From positions 124,001 through 188,000 of the forward strand of contig JAUXZO010000045.1 of assembly GCA_030692685.1 (NCBI GenBank): DNA of 64,000 nucleotides, written 5' to 3'. Below are positions 44,868-56,487 of the stretch, one piece after another; within the stretch, counting starts at the first letter, position 1, and each line of letters begins with the position of its first letter. The stretch comes from Acidovorax sp. (GTDB lineage: Bacteria > Pseudomonadota > Gammaproteobacteria > Burkholderiales > Burkholderiaceae_C). A model generated the notes under the pieces. That model ran no database searches. It saw only the letters and a list, made by a program, of their open reading frames with translations, and was not told the origin of the DNA. The position numbers and the translations under genes were made by a program.

Positions 44868-47800
44868 ATGTCTTCCTCACCCATCGCCGCCTTGCAAACA
44901 GGTCGTTACAGACATTGGGTGTCGGGCGTGGGTGTGGCTGTTTTGGGGTTGTTGCTGAGTTGGGGTTTTGGCCAGCAGCAGGCCGAGTCGGTGGCGCAGA
45001 TCGAGCAGGCACGGTTTGTTCAGGAGGCCCGGGTGTTTGCAGACACCTTGTCCCAGCGCATCGCGGGCCACACGGAGGTCGTCAACGGCTTGCGCGGCCT
45101 GTTCACTGCCAACCCGCAACTGTCGCGCCTGGATTTTGAGCGCGCAGCCAGCGAGGTCGAGGTCGGGCAGCGTTACCCCGGGGTGCGCAATCTGTCGTTC
45201 ACCCGCTGGGTGCCTGCGGCCGAAAAAGCGGCGTACGTGGCCCGCGTGCGTGCCGACACTTCACTGTCTCCCGACGGTTTCCCCCATTTTTCGATCCATC
45301 CGCCCGGCGAGCGGAACGAATATTTTGTCGCCGAGTATCTGTGGCCCATGAGTGGGAACGAGGACGTGCTGGGCCTTGACATCAGCGCCCAGCCCGCCAA
45401 CCTCGCGGCCATGCACTACAGCCGTGACAGCGGCCAGGTGGTGGTGTCGGCGCCTTTTGATCTGCTGCAGGAAGACAAGCACCGTGCAGGCATCGTCATT
45501 CGTGTGCCGGTGTTTGACCCCACGGCGGGCACACCCGAACTTCGGTTTTTGGGGGCAGTGGCGTCTACCATCCGGGTGTATGACCTGGTGCAGGGGCTGG
45601 GGAACCAAGGGTTTCTGAACGGGATTGCCGTGGCCATGAGCGACCATGGTCCCCTGCGCCTGGGCACCGGTGACACCACCGTGCGTCCCTTGCTGCAGCG
45701 AACGTCCGCTGCGCTGCCAGGCGCTGAACCCCACGTGCGCGACCTGCTGGTGCACGACCGGCGCTGGCGGCTGACTTTTTATCCCACGCGCTCTTTTCTT
45801 TCCCCTTCCGAGGCGCGATTGCCGCTGCTGGTCGGGCTGGTGGGGGTATTGGTGTCGTTGCTGCTGGCGTCCACGGTGGGCCTGCTGGTGCGCCAGCGCA
45901 CCCTGGCGCTGGCCCGCGCGCAGGTGTCCGAAGACGCTCGGCGCGAAAGTGAAGAACGGTTTCGCACGCTGTTCAACCAAGCCACCATGGGCGTGGCGCA
46001 GGTTGAAGCACGCACCGGCAAATTTGTGCGGGTCAACCAGCGGTTCGCAGACATCGTGGGCTACACGCCGGACGAATTGATGGCGCTGAGCTTTCAGGCC
46101 ATCACCCACTCCGACGACCTGGACGGCGACCTGGCGCAACTAGAGCGCATGAAGAAGGGGGAAACGCCCGAGTTCCGCCTGGAAAAACGCTACATCCACA
46201 AAGATGGCCATGCGGTGTGGGTCGACCTCACGGTGTCGCAAATGTGGACGCCGGATGCCGAGTCGGACCACCACATTGCGGTGGTGCAAGACATCACCTC
46301 GCGCAAGCGCATGGAGGAGAACCTGCGCGCCAACGAACAGCGTCTGCTTGGCATTCTGGAGCGTCTGCCCGTGGGCCTTTGCCTGGTGCAAGACGATGGC
46401 CGCATTGGTTTTCGCAACCAGCGGTACGTAGATATTTGTGGCTACACCCAAGAGGAAGCGCCCGACAGCAACACGTGGTGGAAACGTGCCTATCCGGATC
46501 CAGTAGAACGCCATGCGATTCGACAAAAACTGATTGATGCCAAACATCTGGGCACGATCCCTGTTTCCGAATACAACATCGTGTGTGCCGACGGGATACG
46601 GAAACCCGTCGAAATCTCCGGCATTTTTGTCGAGGGCGGGCGCCTGATCACCATGCAGGACCTGAGCCAGCGCAAGGCGGCCGAAGAAGAAATCAATTCG
46701 CTGGCCTATTACGACCCGCTCACACGGCTGCCCAACCGGCGCCTGCTGATGGACCGGCTGCAGCACGCGCTGGCCACCAGTGCGCGCCACCACCGCAGCG
46801 GCGCCTTGCTGATGCTGGACCTGGACAACTTCAAGACCTTGAACGACACCCGCGGTCATGACCGGGGCGACATGCTGCTGCAGCACGTGTCCCACCGGCT
46901 GCGCAGCTGCGTTCACGAGGACGACACCGTGGCCCGGCAGGGGGGCGATGAGTTTGTGGTGGTGCTGGAAGACCTGGCCGATAACCCCGAGGACGCCGCC
47001 GCCCGCAGCGAAGAGGTGGGCCAGCGCATTCTGGCAGTTCTGCGCGAACCCTACGAGCTGGACGGCGGCGAACACCACAGTTCCATCAGCATGGGCATCA
47101 CCATCTTCAGCGACATGCGCGAGACGGTGGACGAGCTGCTTAAACGCGCCGACCTGGCCCTGTACCAGGCCAAGGATGCGGGGCGCGACACCCTGCGGTT
47201 TTACGACCCCCAGATGCAGGCCGCCGTCAGCGCCCGTGCCGCGCTGGAGCTGGACATGCGAGTGGGCTTGGCCCAAGGCCAGTTCGAGCTGTACTACCAG
47301 CCTCAAATCGACCACGGCCGCATCACCGGTGCTGAAGCGCTGCTGCGCTGGCGCCATCCGCGCGACGGGTTTATTTCGCCCGCCCACTTCATCCCGCTGG
47401 CAGAAGAAACCGGGCTGATCCTGCCCCTGGGCGAATGGGTGTTGCAGGCGGCCTGCAAACGCCTGGCCGTCTGGGCGCGGCAGCCAGACTTTGCCGGGCT
47501 GAGCCTGGCGGTCAACGTCAGCACGCGCCAGTTTCATCAGGTCGGTTTTGTGCCGCAGGTGCTGGCGTCGCTGGCTGGGTCGGGCGCTGACGGGCATCGG
47601 CTCAAGCTGGAGATGACCGAAAGCCTGCTGCTGCAGGACGTGGAAGACACCATCGAGAAAATGGGCCTGCTCAAGGGTTACGGCGTGGGGTTCTCGCTCG
47701 ACGACTTTGGCACCGGTTATTCGTCGCTGTCTTATCTCAAGCGCCTGCCGCTCGACCAGCTCAAGATCGACCAGAGTTTTGTGCGCGATGTGTTGACCGA

Positions 47801-48047
47801 CCCCAACGACGCGGCCATTGCACGCACGGTGGTGGCCTTGGGCACCAGCCTGGGCCTGCGCGTGATTGCCGAGGGCGTGGAGACCGAAGCCCAGCGTGAC
47901 TTTCTGGCCCGCCACAACTGCCACGCCTGGCAAGGCTACCTGTTGAGCCCGCCAGTACCGGTGGCAGACTTTGAGGCGCTGGTGCGGCAAACGAATGGCG
48001 CGCTGGATGGCCCTCCGACTGGTTTGGGGACAGGTCCGGGTACATGA
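44868..48047 (+). CDS. CHASE-PAS-PAS-GGDEF-EAL cyclic-di-GMP enzyme
   Basis: 1059 residues from the ATG at 44868 (in-frame ATG at 44772 possible). Helix (HWVSGVGVAVLGLLLSWGFG), periplasmic CHASE domain to about residue 310 (RYPGVRNLSFTRWVPAAEKA), a second helix (LLVGLVGVLVSLLLASTVGL), two PAS domains, GGDEF with intact RQGGDEFVVVL, and EAL with GAEALLRWRHP and DDFGTGYSSLSYLKRLPLDQ. Both catalytic signatures are intact, so synthesis or breakdown of cyclic-di-GMP could be switched by the outside signal. It precedes another GGDEF gene, 73 bases away. Confidence 0.9.
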   Translation: MSSSPIAALQTGRYRHWVSGVGVAVLGLLLSWGFGQQQAESVAQIEQARFVQEARVFADTLSQRIAGHTEVVNGLRGLFTANPQLSRLDFERAASEVEVGQRYPGVRNLSFTRWVPAAEKAAYVARVRADTSLSPDGFPHFSIHPPGERNEYFVAEYLWPMSGNEDVLGLDISAQPANLAAMHYSRDSGQVVVSAPFDLLQEDKHRAGIVIRVPVFDPTAGTPELRFLGAVASTIRVYDLVQGLGNQGFLNGIAVAMSDHGPLRLGTGDTTVRPLLQRTSAALPGAEPHVRDLLVHDRRWRLTFYPTRSFLSPSEARLPLLVGLVGVLVSLLLASTVGLLVRQRTLALARAQVSEDARRESEERFRTLFNQATMGVAQVEARTGKFVRVNQRFADIVGYTPDELMALSFQAITHSDDLDGDLAQLERMKKGETPEFRLEKRYIHKDGHAVWVDLTVSQMWTPDAESDHHIAVVQDITSRKRMEENLRANEQRLLGILERLPVGLCLVQDDGRIGFRNQRYVDICGYTQEEAPDSNTWWKRAYPDPVERHAIRQKLIDAKHLGTIPVSEYNIVCADGIRKPVEISGIFVEGGRLITMQDLSQRKAAEEEINSLAYYDPLTRLPNRRLLMDRLQHALATSARHHRSGALLMLDLDNFKTLNDTRGHDRGDMLLQHVSHRLRSCVHEDDTVARQGGDEFVVVLEDLADNPEDAAARSEEVGQRILAVLREPYELDGGEHHSSISMGITIFSDMRETVDELLKRADLALYQAKDAGRDTLRFYDPQMQAAVSARAALELDMRVGLAQGQFELYYQPQIDHGRITGAEALLRWRHPRDGFISPAHFIPLAEETGLILPLGEWVLQAACKRLAVWARQPDFAGLSLAVNVSTRQFHQVGFVPQVLASLAGSGADGHRLKLEMTESLLLQDVEDTIEKMGLLKGYGVGFSLDDFGTGYSSLSYLKRLPLDQLKIDQSFVRDVLTDPNDAAIARTVVALGTSLGLRVIAEGVETEAQRDFLARHNCHAWQGYLLSPPVPVADFEALVRQTNGALDGPPTGLGTGPGT

Positions 48048-48120
48048 TGCCCCGTCACAGCCACTGACCTTCTGCAACACGGCGTTCCCTCAGTGGTCTT
48101 CGCCGGTACGCTATTTGTCC

Positions 48121-49227
48121 ATGTTCTTCAAAAAACGTTTTCGTCCCGGTGCGCAGCCACCGAAGTCAGCATCCGTATCCGCATCACAGTCCGCATCGCC
48201 ATCAACCGATGGCTTCGATGCGCAAAGCGAGCGTTCCGCCCTGGCCGAAATGCTGCTCAAGCGGTCTGCCAAGCTGGTGCTGGGACGCGGCGAGCTGGAG
48301 ATCATTCGCGGCGTGTGCCAGGCCATTGCCGAAATCACGCCCCACATTCGCCTGGCCTGGACCTGGTTCGGGCCGTCTGACACCCAGACCATTCGCCCCC
48401 AGGTGTTTGCGGGCCCGGCGCTGGACTATGCCGAATCGCTGTACATAGAGCGCAACCTGATCACCCAGGTTGGCCCCGCCTTTTCGATTCTGGATGGCAA
48501 ACCTGCCGAAGCTTTCACGGTGTCGCAGTTCTCGCTGTTTGGCCCCTGGCGACAGGCGGCGCGGCAGCACGGCATCCGCCATGTGCTGGCCTTGCCCATC
48601 ACGTCGGCCTTCACTGGTTACAGCGGCATCTTCGTGTTGTATGCCGACCGCGAGGGCTACTTTGATGACGTGGGGATTGGCCTATTCGCCGGGTTGACTG
48701 AACTGTTTGGGTCGCTGATGACGGTAGCGGCAGAGCGAGAGGAACTGCAGCGCGCGGCCTACCACGACGCGTTGACGGGCCTGCTCAACCGCCACGCGCT
48801 GGACCTGATCGACCGCCGGGTGTACCGGGCGTCGTTGTTCGAGCCCGTGTCGTCCATCCTGATGCTCGATCTGGACCGCTTCAAAAGCATCAACGACCGG
48901 TTTGGCCATGACACGGGCGACAAAGCCTTGCAGGCGGTCGCTCGCGTGCTGCAAAACACCCTTCGCCGCGGCGACGAGATCATTCGCTGGGGTGGCGAGG
49001 AGTTTCTGGTCTGCCTGCCCCAAACGCCGCTGGCCGACGCGCTCACGGTGGCTGAAAAGCTGCGCAAAAGCGTGGAGAGCGTGACCGACCCAGAGCCGCT
49101 CACCGTGTCCATCGGCGCCTGCGAGATTGCGCCCCTTCAACACCTGGCCCAAGCCGTGGCCCGTGCGGACCAGGCGCTGTTCCAGGCAAAATCCGGCGGG
49201 CGTAACCAGGTGTGTGTACTGCCCTGA
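48121..49227 (+). CDS. GAF-like-GGDEF diguanylate cyclase
   Basis: 368 residues from the ATG at 48121. A Ser-rich N-terminal tail is followed by a sensor segment resembling GAF (RSAKLVLGRGELEIIRGVCQ, AIAEITPHIRLAWTWFG to LFAGLTELFGSLMTVAAERE), then a GGDEF domain with active signature RWGGEEFLVCLPQ. It probably makes cyclic-di-GMP. Same strand and close to the CHASE-GGDEF-EAL gene, so the two may be a functional pair. Confidence 0.85.
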   Translation: MFFKKRFRPGAQPPKSASVSASQSASPSTDGFDAQSERSALAEMLLKRSAKLVLGRGELEIIRGVCQAIAEITPHIRLAWTWFGPSDTQTIRPQVFAGPALDYAESLYIERNLITQVGPAFSILDGKPAEAFTVSQFSLFGPWRQAARQHGIRHVLALPITSAFTGYSGIFVLYADREGYFDDVGIGLFAGLTELFGSLMTVAAEREELQRAAYHDALTGLLNRHALDLIDRRVYRASLFEPVSSILMLDLDRFKSINDRFGHDTGDKALQAVARVLQNTLRRGDEIIRWGGEEFLVCLPQTPLADALTVAEKLRKSVESVTDPEPLTVSIGACEIAPLQHLAQAVARADQALFQAKSGGRNQVCVLP

Positions 49228-49261
49228 TCTCTGCAGGGACATCGGGGCAGGTTAATTATTC

Positions 49262-49312
49262 AAAATTCATAGCTACCAGCGCTTATTGCATAAGCGCTAG
49301 AGCCTGTTTTTA
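49262..49312 (+). repeat. Dispersed AT-rich palindrome, near-consensus copy
   Basis: AAAATTCATAGCTACCAGCG then CTTATTGCATAAGCGCTAGA and GCCTG. Confidence 0.85.
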
Positions 49313-49373
49313 CTCAAAACACCAAACCGCCCGGCCCGGTTTGCCGCCGCGCCCCGCTGTTCAGTCGGTGCAA

Positions 49374-49401
49374 GAGGGCGGCGCGGTATCATTCCGCCCT
49401 C
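49374..49401. promoter_or_regulatory. Palindrome around a possible smc promoter
   Basis: Arms GAGGGCGG (49374-49381) and CCGCCCTC (49394-49401). Between them lies TATCAT (49387-49392), a 5-of-6 match to a -10 box, about 100 bases before the smc start. Could be an operator or a chance hairpin. Confidence 0.45.
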
Positions 49402-49491
49402 GCAGCCGCTGGTGCGTTCTCTGCCCGAAACGCCCATTCAGCGCCCCTGCACCCCGGTTTTTGCCCACTCCTTCAGCCCAGCCCCTGACCC

Positions 49492-52400
49492 GTGCGTCTT
49501 ACCTCGATCAAGCTTTCCGGATTCAAGTCGTTCGCTGAGCCCACCAACTTCATGCTGCCCGGGCAACTGGTTGGCGTGGTGGGCCCGAACGGCTGCGGCA
49601 AGTCCAACATCATGGATGCTGTGCGCTGGGTGCTGGGCGAGAGCAAGGCGAGCGAGCTGCGTGGCGAGTCCATGCAGGATGTGATCTTCAGCGGCACCAC
49701 TACCCGCAAGCAGGCCAGCCGTGCCAGCGTGGAGCTGGTGTTCGACAACTCCGACCACCGCGCCGGGGGCCAGTGGGGCCAATATGGCGAGGTGGCCGTG
49801 CGCCGCGTGCTCACCCGCGACGGCACCAGCAGTTACTACCTTAACAACCAGCCCGTGCGCCGCCGTGACGTGCAGGACGTGTTTTTGGGCACGGGACTGG
49901 GCCCGCGCGCCTACGCCATCATCGGCCAGGGCACCATCAGCCGCATCATTGAAAGCCGCCCCGAAGAACTGCGCCTGTTCCTCGAAGAAGCCGCTGGTGT
50001 CTCCAAGTACAAAGAGCGCCGCCGCGAGACCGAAAACCGCCTGTCAGACACGCGCGAGAACCTCACGCGGGTCGAAGACATCCTGCGAGAGCTGAATGCC
50101 AACCTCGAAAAGTTAGAAAAGCAGGCCGAGGTGGCTGCCAAATACAACACGCTGCAAGCCGACGCCACGCTCAAGCAGCACCAGCAGTGGTTTTTAAAGC
50201 GCGCCGAGGCCGAAGAGCAGCAAACCAAGGTGCGCATGGAGGGCCTGCAGGCCGTCAACGACCTTGAATCGCGCATGGCCGACTTGCGCGCGGTCGAATC
50301 CGACCTCGAAACCATCCGCCAGGCCCATTACGCGGCAGGCGACCAGGTCAACCAGGCCCAGGGCAAGCTGTACGAAGCCACGGCCGAGGTCGGCAAGCTC
50401 GAAGCCGAGATCCGCTATGTCATCGAAGGCCGCCAGCGCGTAGAGCAGCGCCTGGTCACCTTGGCCGAGCAGATCGCTATGTGGCAGGCCCGCAAGGAAG
50501 AGGCCGACATTGAATTGGAAAACCTGGCCGGTGCCGGGGTAGACGCCGAAGAGCGCGCCGAAATGCTGGCCGCCCAGGTCGAAGAGCAGGCCATGCAGCT
50601 GCCCGACCTGGAAGAAGCCTTGCGCCAGGCGCAAAGCCGTACGTCCGAGCAGCGCAGCACCGTGGTGCAAGTGCAGCAGCAGATTGGCGTGCTGGCCGCC
50701 GAGCAGCGCAGCATCGACGAACAAAGCCGCCAGCTGGACAGCCGCTTCGAGCGCCTGCGCACCGACCGCAACGCGCTGGCCGCGCCCGACGAAACCCGTC
50801 TGGACAACCTGCGCGAACAGCTTGCCGAAGCGCAAGAAATCGCCGAGACCACCGAGGCCCGCCTGCACGAGCTGCAGGATTCCGTGCCCCAGTTAGATGA
50901 CGACCGCCGCACCCGCCAGCAGGCCGTCAACACCGAAAGCGCGCGCCAGGCCGATTTGTCGGCGCGCATGGAGGCGCTCAAGGCGCTGCAGGAAAAGGTC
51001 AAGACCGACGGCAAGCTGCGCCCGTGGCTGGCCAAACACGGGCTGGATGGTTTGCAAGGCCTGTGGAGCCGCATTCACATCGAGCCCGGTTGGGAAAACG
51101 CGCTCGAAGCCGCGCTGCGCGAGCGCCTGGCTGCATTGGAAGTAGGGCGCCTGGACATGGTGCGCGGCTTTCTCGGTTCTGGCGGAAACGATGCGCCGCC
51201 TGCGCGACTGGCCTTCTACAGCGCCCCGTCCGCTGGCCTGCCCGAGGCCCCATCGCAGCACGCCCGCCTGTCCGATCTGCTGCGCCTGAACGACGCCGGT
51301 CTGCGCGCGGTGATGGTCGACTGGTTGCAGGGCTGCACCACGGCGCCCACGCTGGACGAAGCCCTGGCCCGCCGCAGCACGCTGCAGCCCGGCGAGATGG
51401 TGTTTGTGCCCTCGGGCCACGCCGTCAGCGCACACAGCGTGAGTTTTTATGCACAGGATTCCGAGCAGTCTGGTCTGCTGGCGCGTGCGCAGGAAATTGC
51501 GCACCTCGAAAAAGAGCTGCGCGCGCAAGCGCTTATCGCTGAAGAATCCCGCAGCGCCCTGGTGCGCGCCGAAAGCGCCTACGCCGACGCTTCACAGCGC
51601 CTGGTAGCCGCCCGCCGCGAAGCGACCGAAACCCAGAGCCGCGCCCACGAGTTGCAGGTCGAAACCCTGCGCCTCACGCAACTGGCCGAACAGACCCGCG
51701 CCCGCAGCGCGCAGATCGATGGCGACCTGGCCGAGGTTGAGGCCCAACTGGCCGATCTGCAAGAACGCCGGGTGTCCGCCGAAGCGCGTTTTGAAGAGCT
51801 GGACATGCAATTGGCCGACAGCCAGGAGCGCGAGGCGCAGCTGGGCGACAAGGTGATCGAGGCCGAGCGCAAGCTCACGGCGTGCCGCGAGCAGCAGCGC
51901 ACGCTGGAGCGCCAGGCGCAAGAGGCCACCTTCTCACAGCGCAGTGTGGAGGCGCGCCGCGGCGAGCTGTCCCGCTCCATCGAAACCGCCACGCAGCAGG
52001 CCACGGCCCTGGCCGACGAGCAGCAGCGCGCCCGTGACGAATTGGCCCGTTTGTCCGACGCCGCCGCGCAAGGCGGCCTGCAGCAGGCGCTTGACATAAA
52101 GATGGAGCGCGAAAAGGCCCTGGGCGCCCAGCGCAGCGAGTACGACGACCTCACCACCAAGCTGCGTGCCAGCGACGAGCGCCGCATGCAGCTCGAACGC
52201 GCGCTCGACCCGCTGCGCGCGCGCATCACCGAATTTCAACTGAAGGAACAGGCCGCGCGCCTGGGTCTGGAGCAATACACCACGCTGCTGACCGACGCCC
52301 AGGCGGATCTGGAGGCCGTGGCCCAGTCGATTGCCGACGGCAACGTGCGCGTGACCGGCCTGCAAAGCGAAATTGACCGCCTGCACCGCGAAATCGCTGC

Positions 52401-53016
52401 GCTGGGTGCCGTGAACCTGGCCGCGCTGGATGAGCTGAAGCTCGCCAGCGAACGCAAGATCTTCCTCGACGCGCAGACCGCCGACCTGACCGAGGCCATG
52501 AACACGCTGGAAGACGCGATCCGCAAGATCGACGGCGAAACCCGCCAGCTGTTGTCGGGCACCTTCGACACCGTCAATGAGCACTTCGGCCGCATGTTCC
52601 CCGAGCTGTTTGGCGGCGGGAATGCACGGCTCATCATCACGGGCGACGAAATCCTCGATTCTGGCGTGCAGGTGATGGCCCAGCCGCCGGGCAAGAAGAA
52701 CCAGACCATCCACCTGCTGTCGGGGGGCGAAAAGGCGCTGACAGCCATCGCGCTGGTGTTTGCCATCTTCCAGCTCAACCCCGCACCGTTCTGCCTGCTG
52801 GACGAAGTGGACGCGCCGCTGGACGACGCCAACACCGAGCGCTACGCCAAGCTGGTGTCCAGCATGAGCAAAAGCACGCAGTTCCTGTTCATCAGCCACA
52901 ACAAGATCGCCATGGAAATGGCCGAACAGTTGATCGGCGTGACCATGCAGGAGCAGGGCGTGTCGCGCATCGTGGCCGTCGATATGGAATCGGCACTCTC
53001 CATGGCAGAACTATGA
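49492..53016 (+). CDS. smc: Chromosome segregation ATPase SMC
   Basis: 1174 residues from GTG at 49492. N-terminal Walker A GPNGCGKSN at residues 31-39, long coiled coils, a hinge around residues 510-650, and C-terminal signature LLSGGEKALTAIALVF with Walker B PFCLLDEVDAPLDDAN. SMC with ScpAB organises and helps segregate the chromosome. Full length for the family. It opens the smc-zipA-ligA gene order common to beta- and gammaproteobacteria. The in-frame stop is followed by 220 bases containing a dispersed repeat before zipA. Confidence 0.97.
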   Translation: MRLTSIKLSGFKSFAEPTNFMLPGQLVGVVGPNGCGKSNIMDAVRWVLGESKASELRGESMQDVIFSGTTTRKQASRASVELVFDNSDHRAGGQWGQYGEVAVRRVLTRDGTSSYYLNNQPVRRRDVQDVFLGTGLGPRAYAIIGQGTISRIIESRPEELRLFLEEAAGVSKYKERRRETENRLSDTRENLTRVEDILRELNANLEKLEKQAEVAAKYNTLQADATLKQHQQWFLKRAEAEEQQTKVRMEGLQAVNDLESRMADLRAVESDLETIRQAHYAAGDQVNQAQGKLYEATAEVGKLEAEIRYVIEGRQRVEQRLVTLAEQIAMWQARKEEADIELENLAGAGVDAEERAEMLAAQVEEQAMQLPDLEEALRQAQSRTSEQRSTVVQVQQQIGVLAAEQRSIDEQSRQLDSRFERLRTDRNALAAPDETRLDNLREQLAEAQEIAETTEARLHELQDSVPQLDDDRRTRQQAVNTESARQADLSARMEALKALQEKVKTDGKLRPWLAKHGLDGLQGLWSRIHIEPGWENALEAALRERLAALEVGRLDMVRGFLGSGGNDAPPARLAFYSAPSAGLPEAPSQHARLSDLLRLNDAGLRAVMVDWLQGCTTAPTLDEALARRSTLQPGEMVFVPSGHAVSAHSVSFYAQDSEQSGLLARAQEIAHLEKELRAQALIAEESRSALVRAESAYADASQRLVAARREATETQSRAHELQVETLRLTQLAEQTRARSAQIDGDLAEVEAQLADLQERRVSAEARFEELDMQLADSQEREAQLGDKVIEAERKLTACREQQRTLERQAQEATFSQRSVEARRGELSRSIETATQQATALADEQQRARDELARLSDAAAQGGLQQALDIKMEREKALGAQRSEYDDLTTKLRASDERRMQLERALDPLRARITEFQLKEQAARLGLEQYTTLLTDAQADLEAVAQSIADGNVRVTGLQSEIDRLHREIAALGAVNLAALDELKLASERKIFLDAQTADLTEAMNTLEDAIRKIDGETRQLLSGTFDTVNEHFGRMFPELFGGGNARLIITGDEILDSGVQVMAQPPGKKNQTIHLLSGGEKALTAIALVFAIFQLNPAPFCLLDEVDAPLDDANTERYAKLVSSMSKSTQFLFISHNKIAMEMAEQLIGVTMQEQGVSRIVAVDMESALSMAEL

Positions 53017-53104
53017 ACACCCCAGAGTCGCTTCGCGCCTCCGCACCGATGCCAGAGTCGGAGGATCTTCGGGCTCGTCCAAGCCTGCGCAGGCAGGATT
53101 GGAG

Positions 53105-53186
53105 CCGCGGCCCTCAGCCCTCAAGGGGACGACGCCCTCACTGCGGGGCGGCCCTTGTTCGGCGTCCCCGGGCTGGGCCGCGTCAG
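53105..53186. repeat. Dispersed GC-rich repeat in the smc-zipA gap
   Basis: CCGCGGCCCTCAGCCCTCAA, GGGGACGACGCC, then GGCGTCCCCGGGCTGGGCCG. Imperfect inverted repeat resembling the families at 17592 and 37577. It can be read as hairpin GGGGACG...CGTCCCC. Confidence 0.55.
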
Positions 53187-53239
53187 TTTTCTGCGCTGCA
53201 GGACGTGCGTGGCGCAGCGGATAGTCGAGAGTTTTTTTT

Positions 53240-56453
<3,214 letters not shown>

Positions 56454-56487
56454 CCGGGCACCGCCCAAACCCTATTTGATCTCTTTG

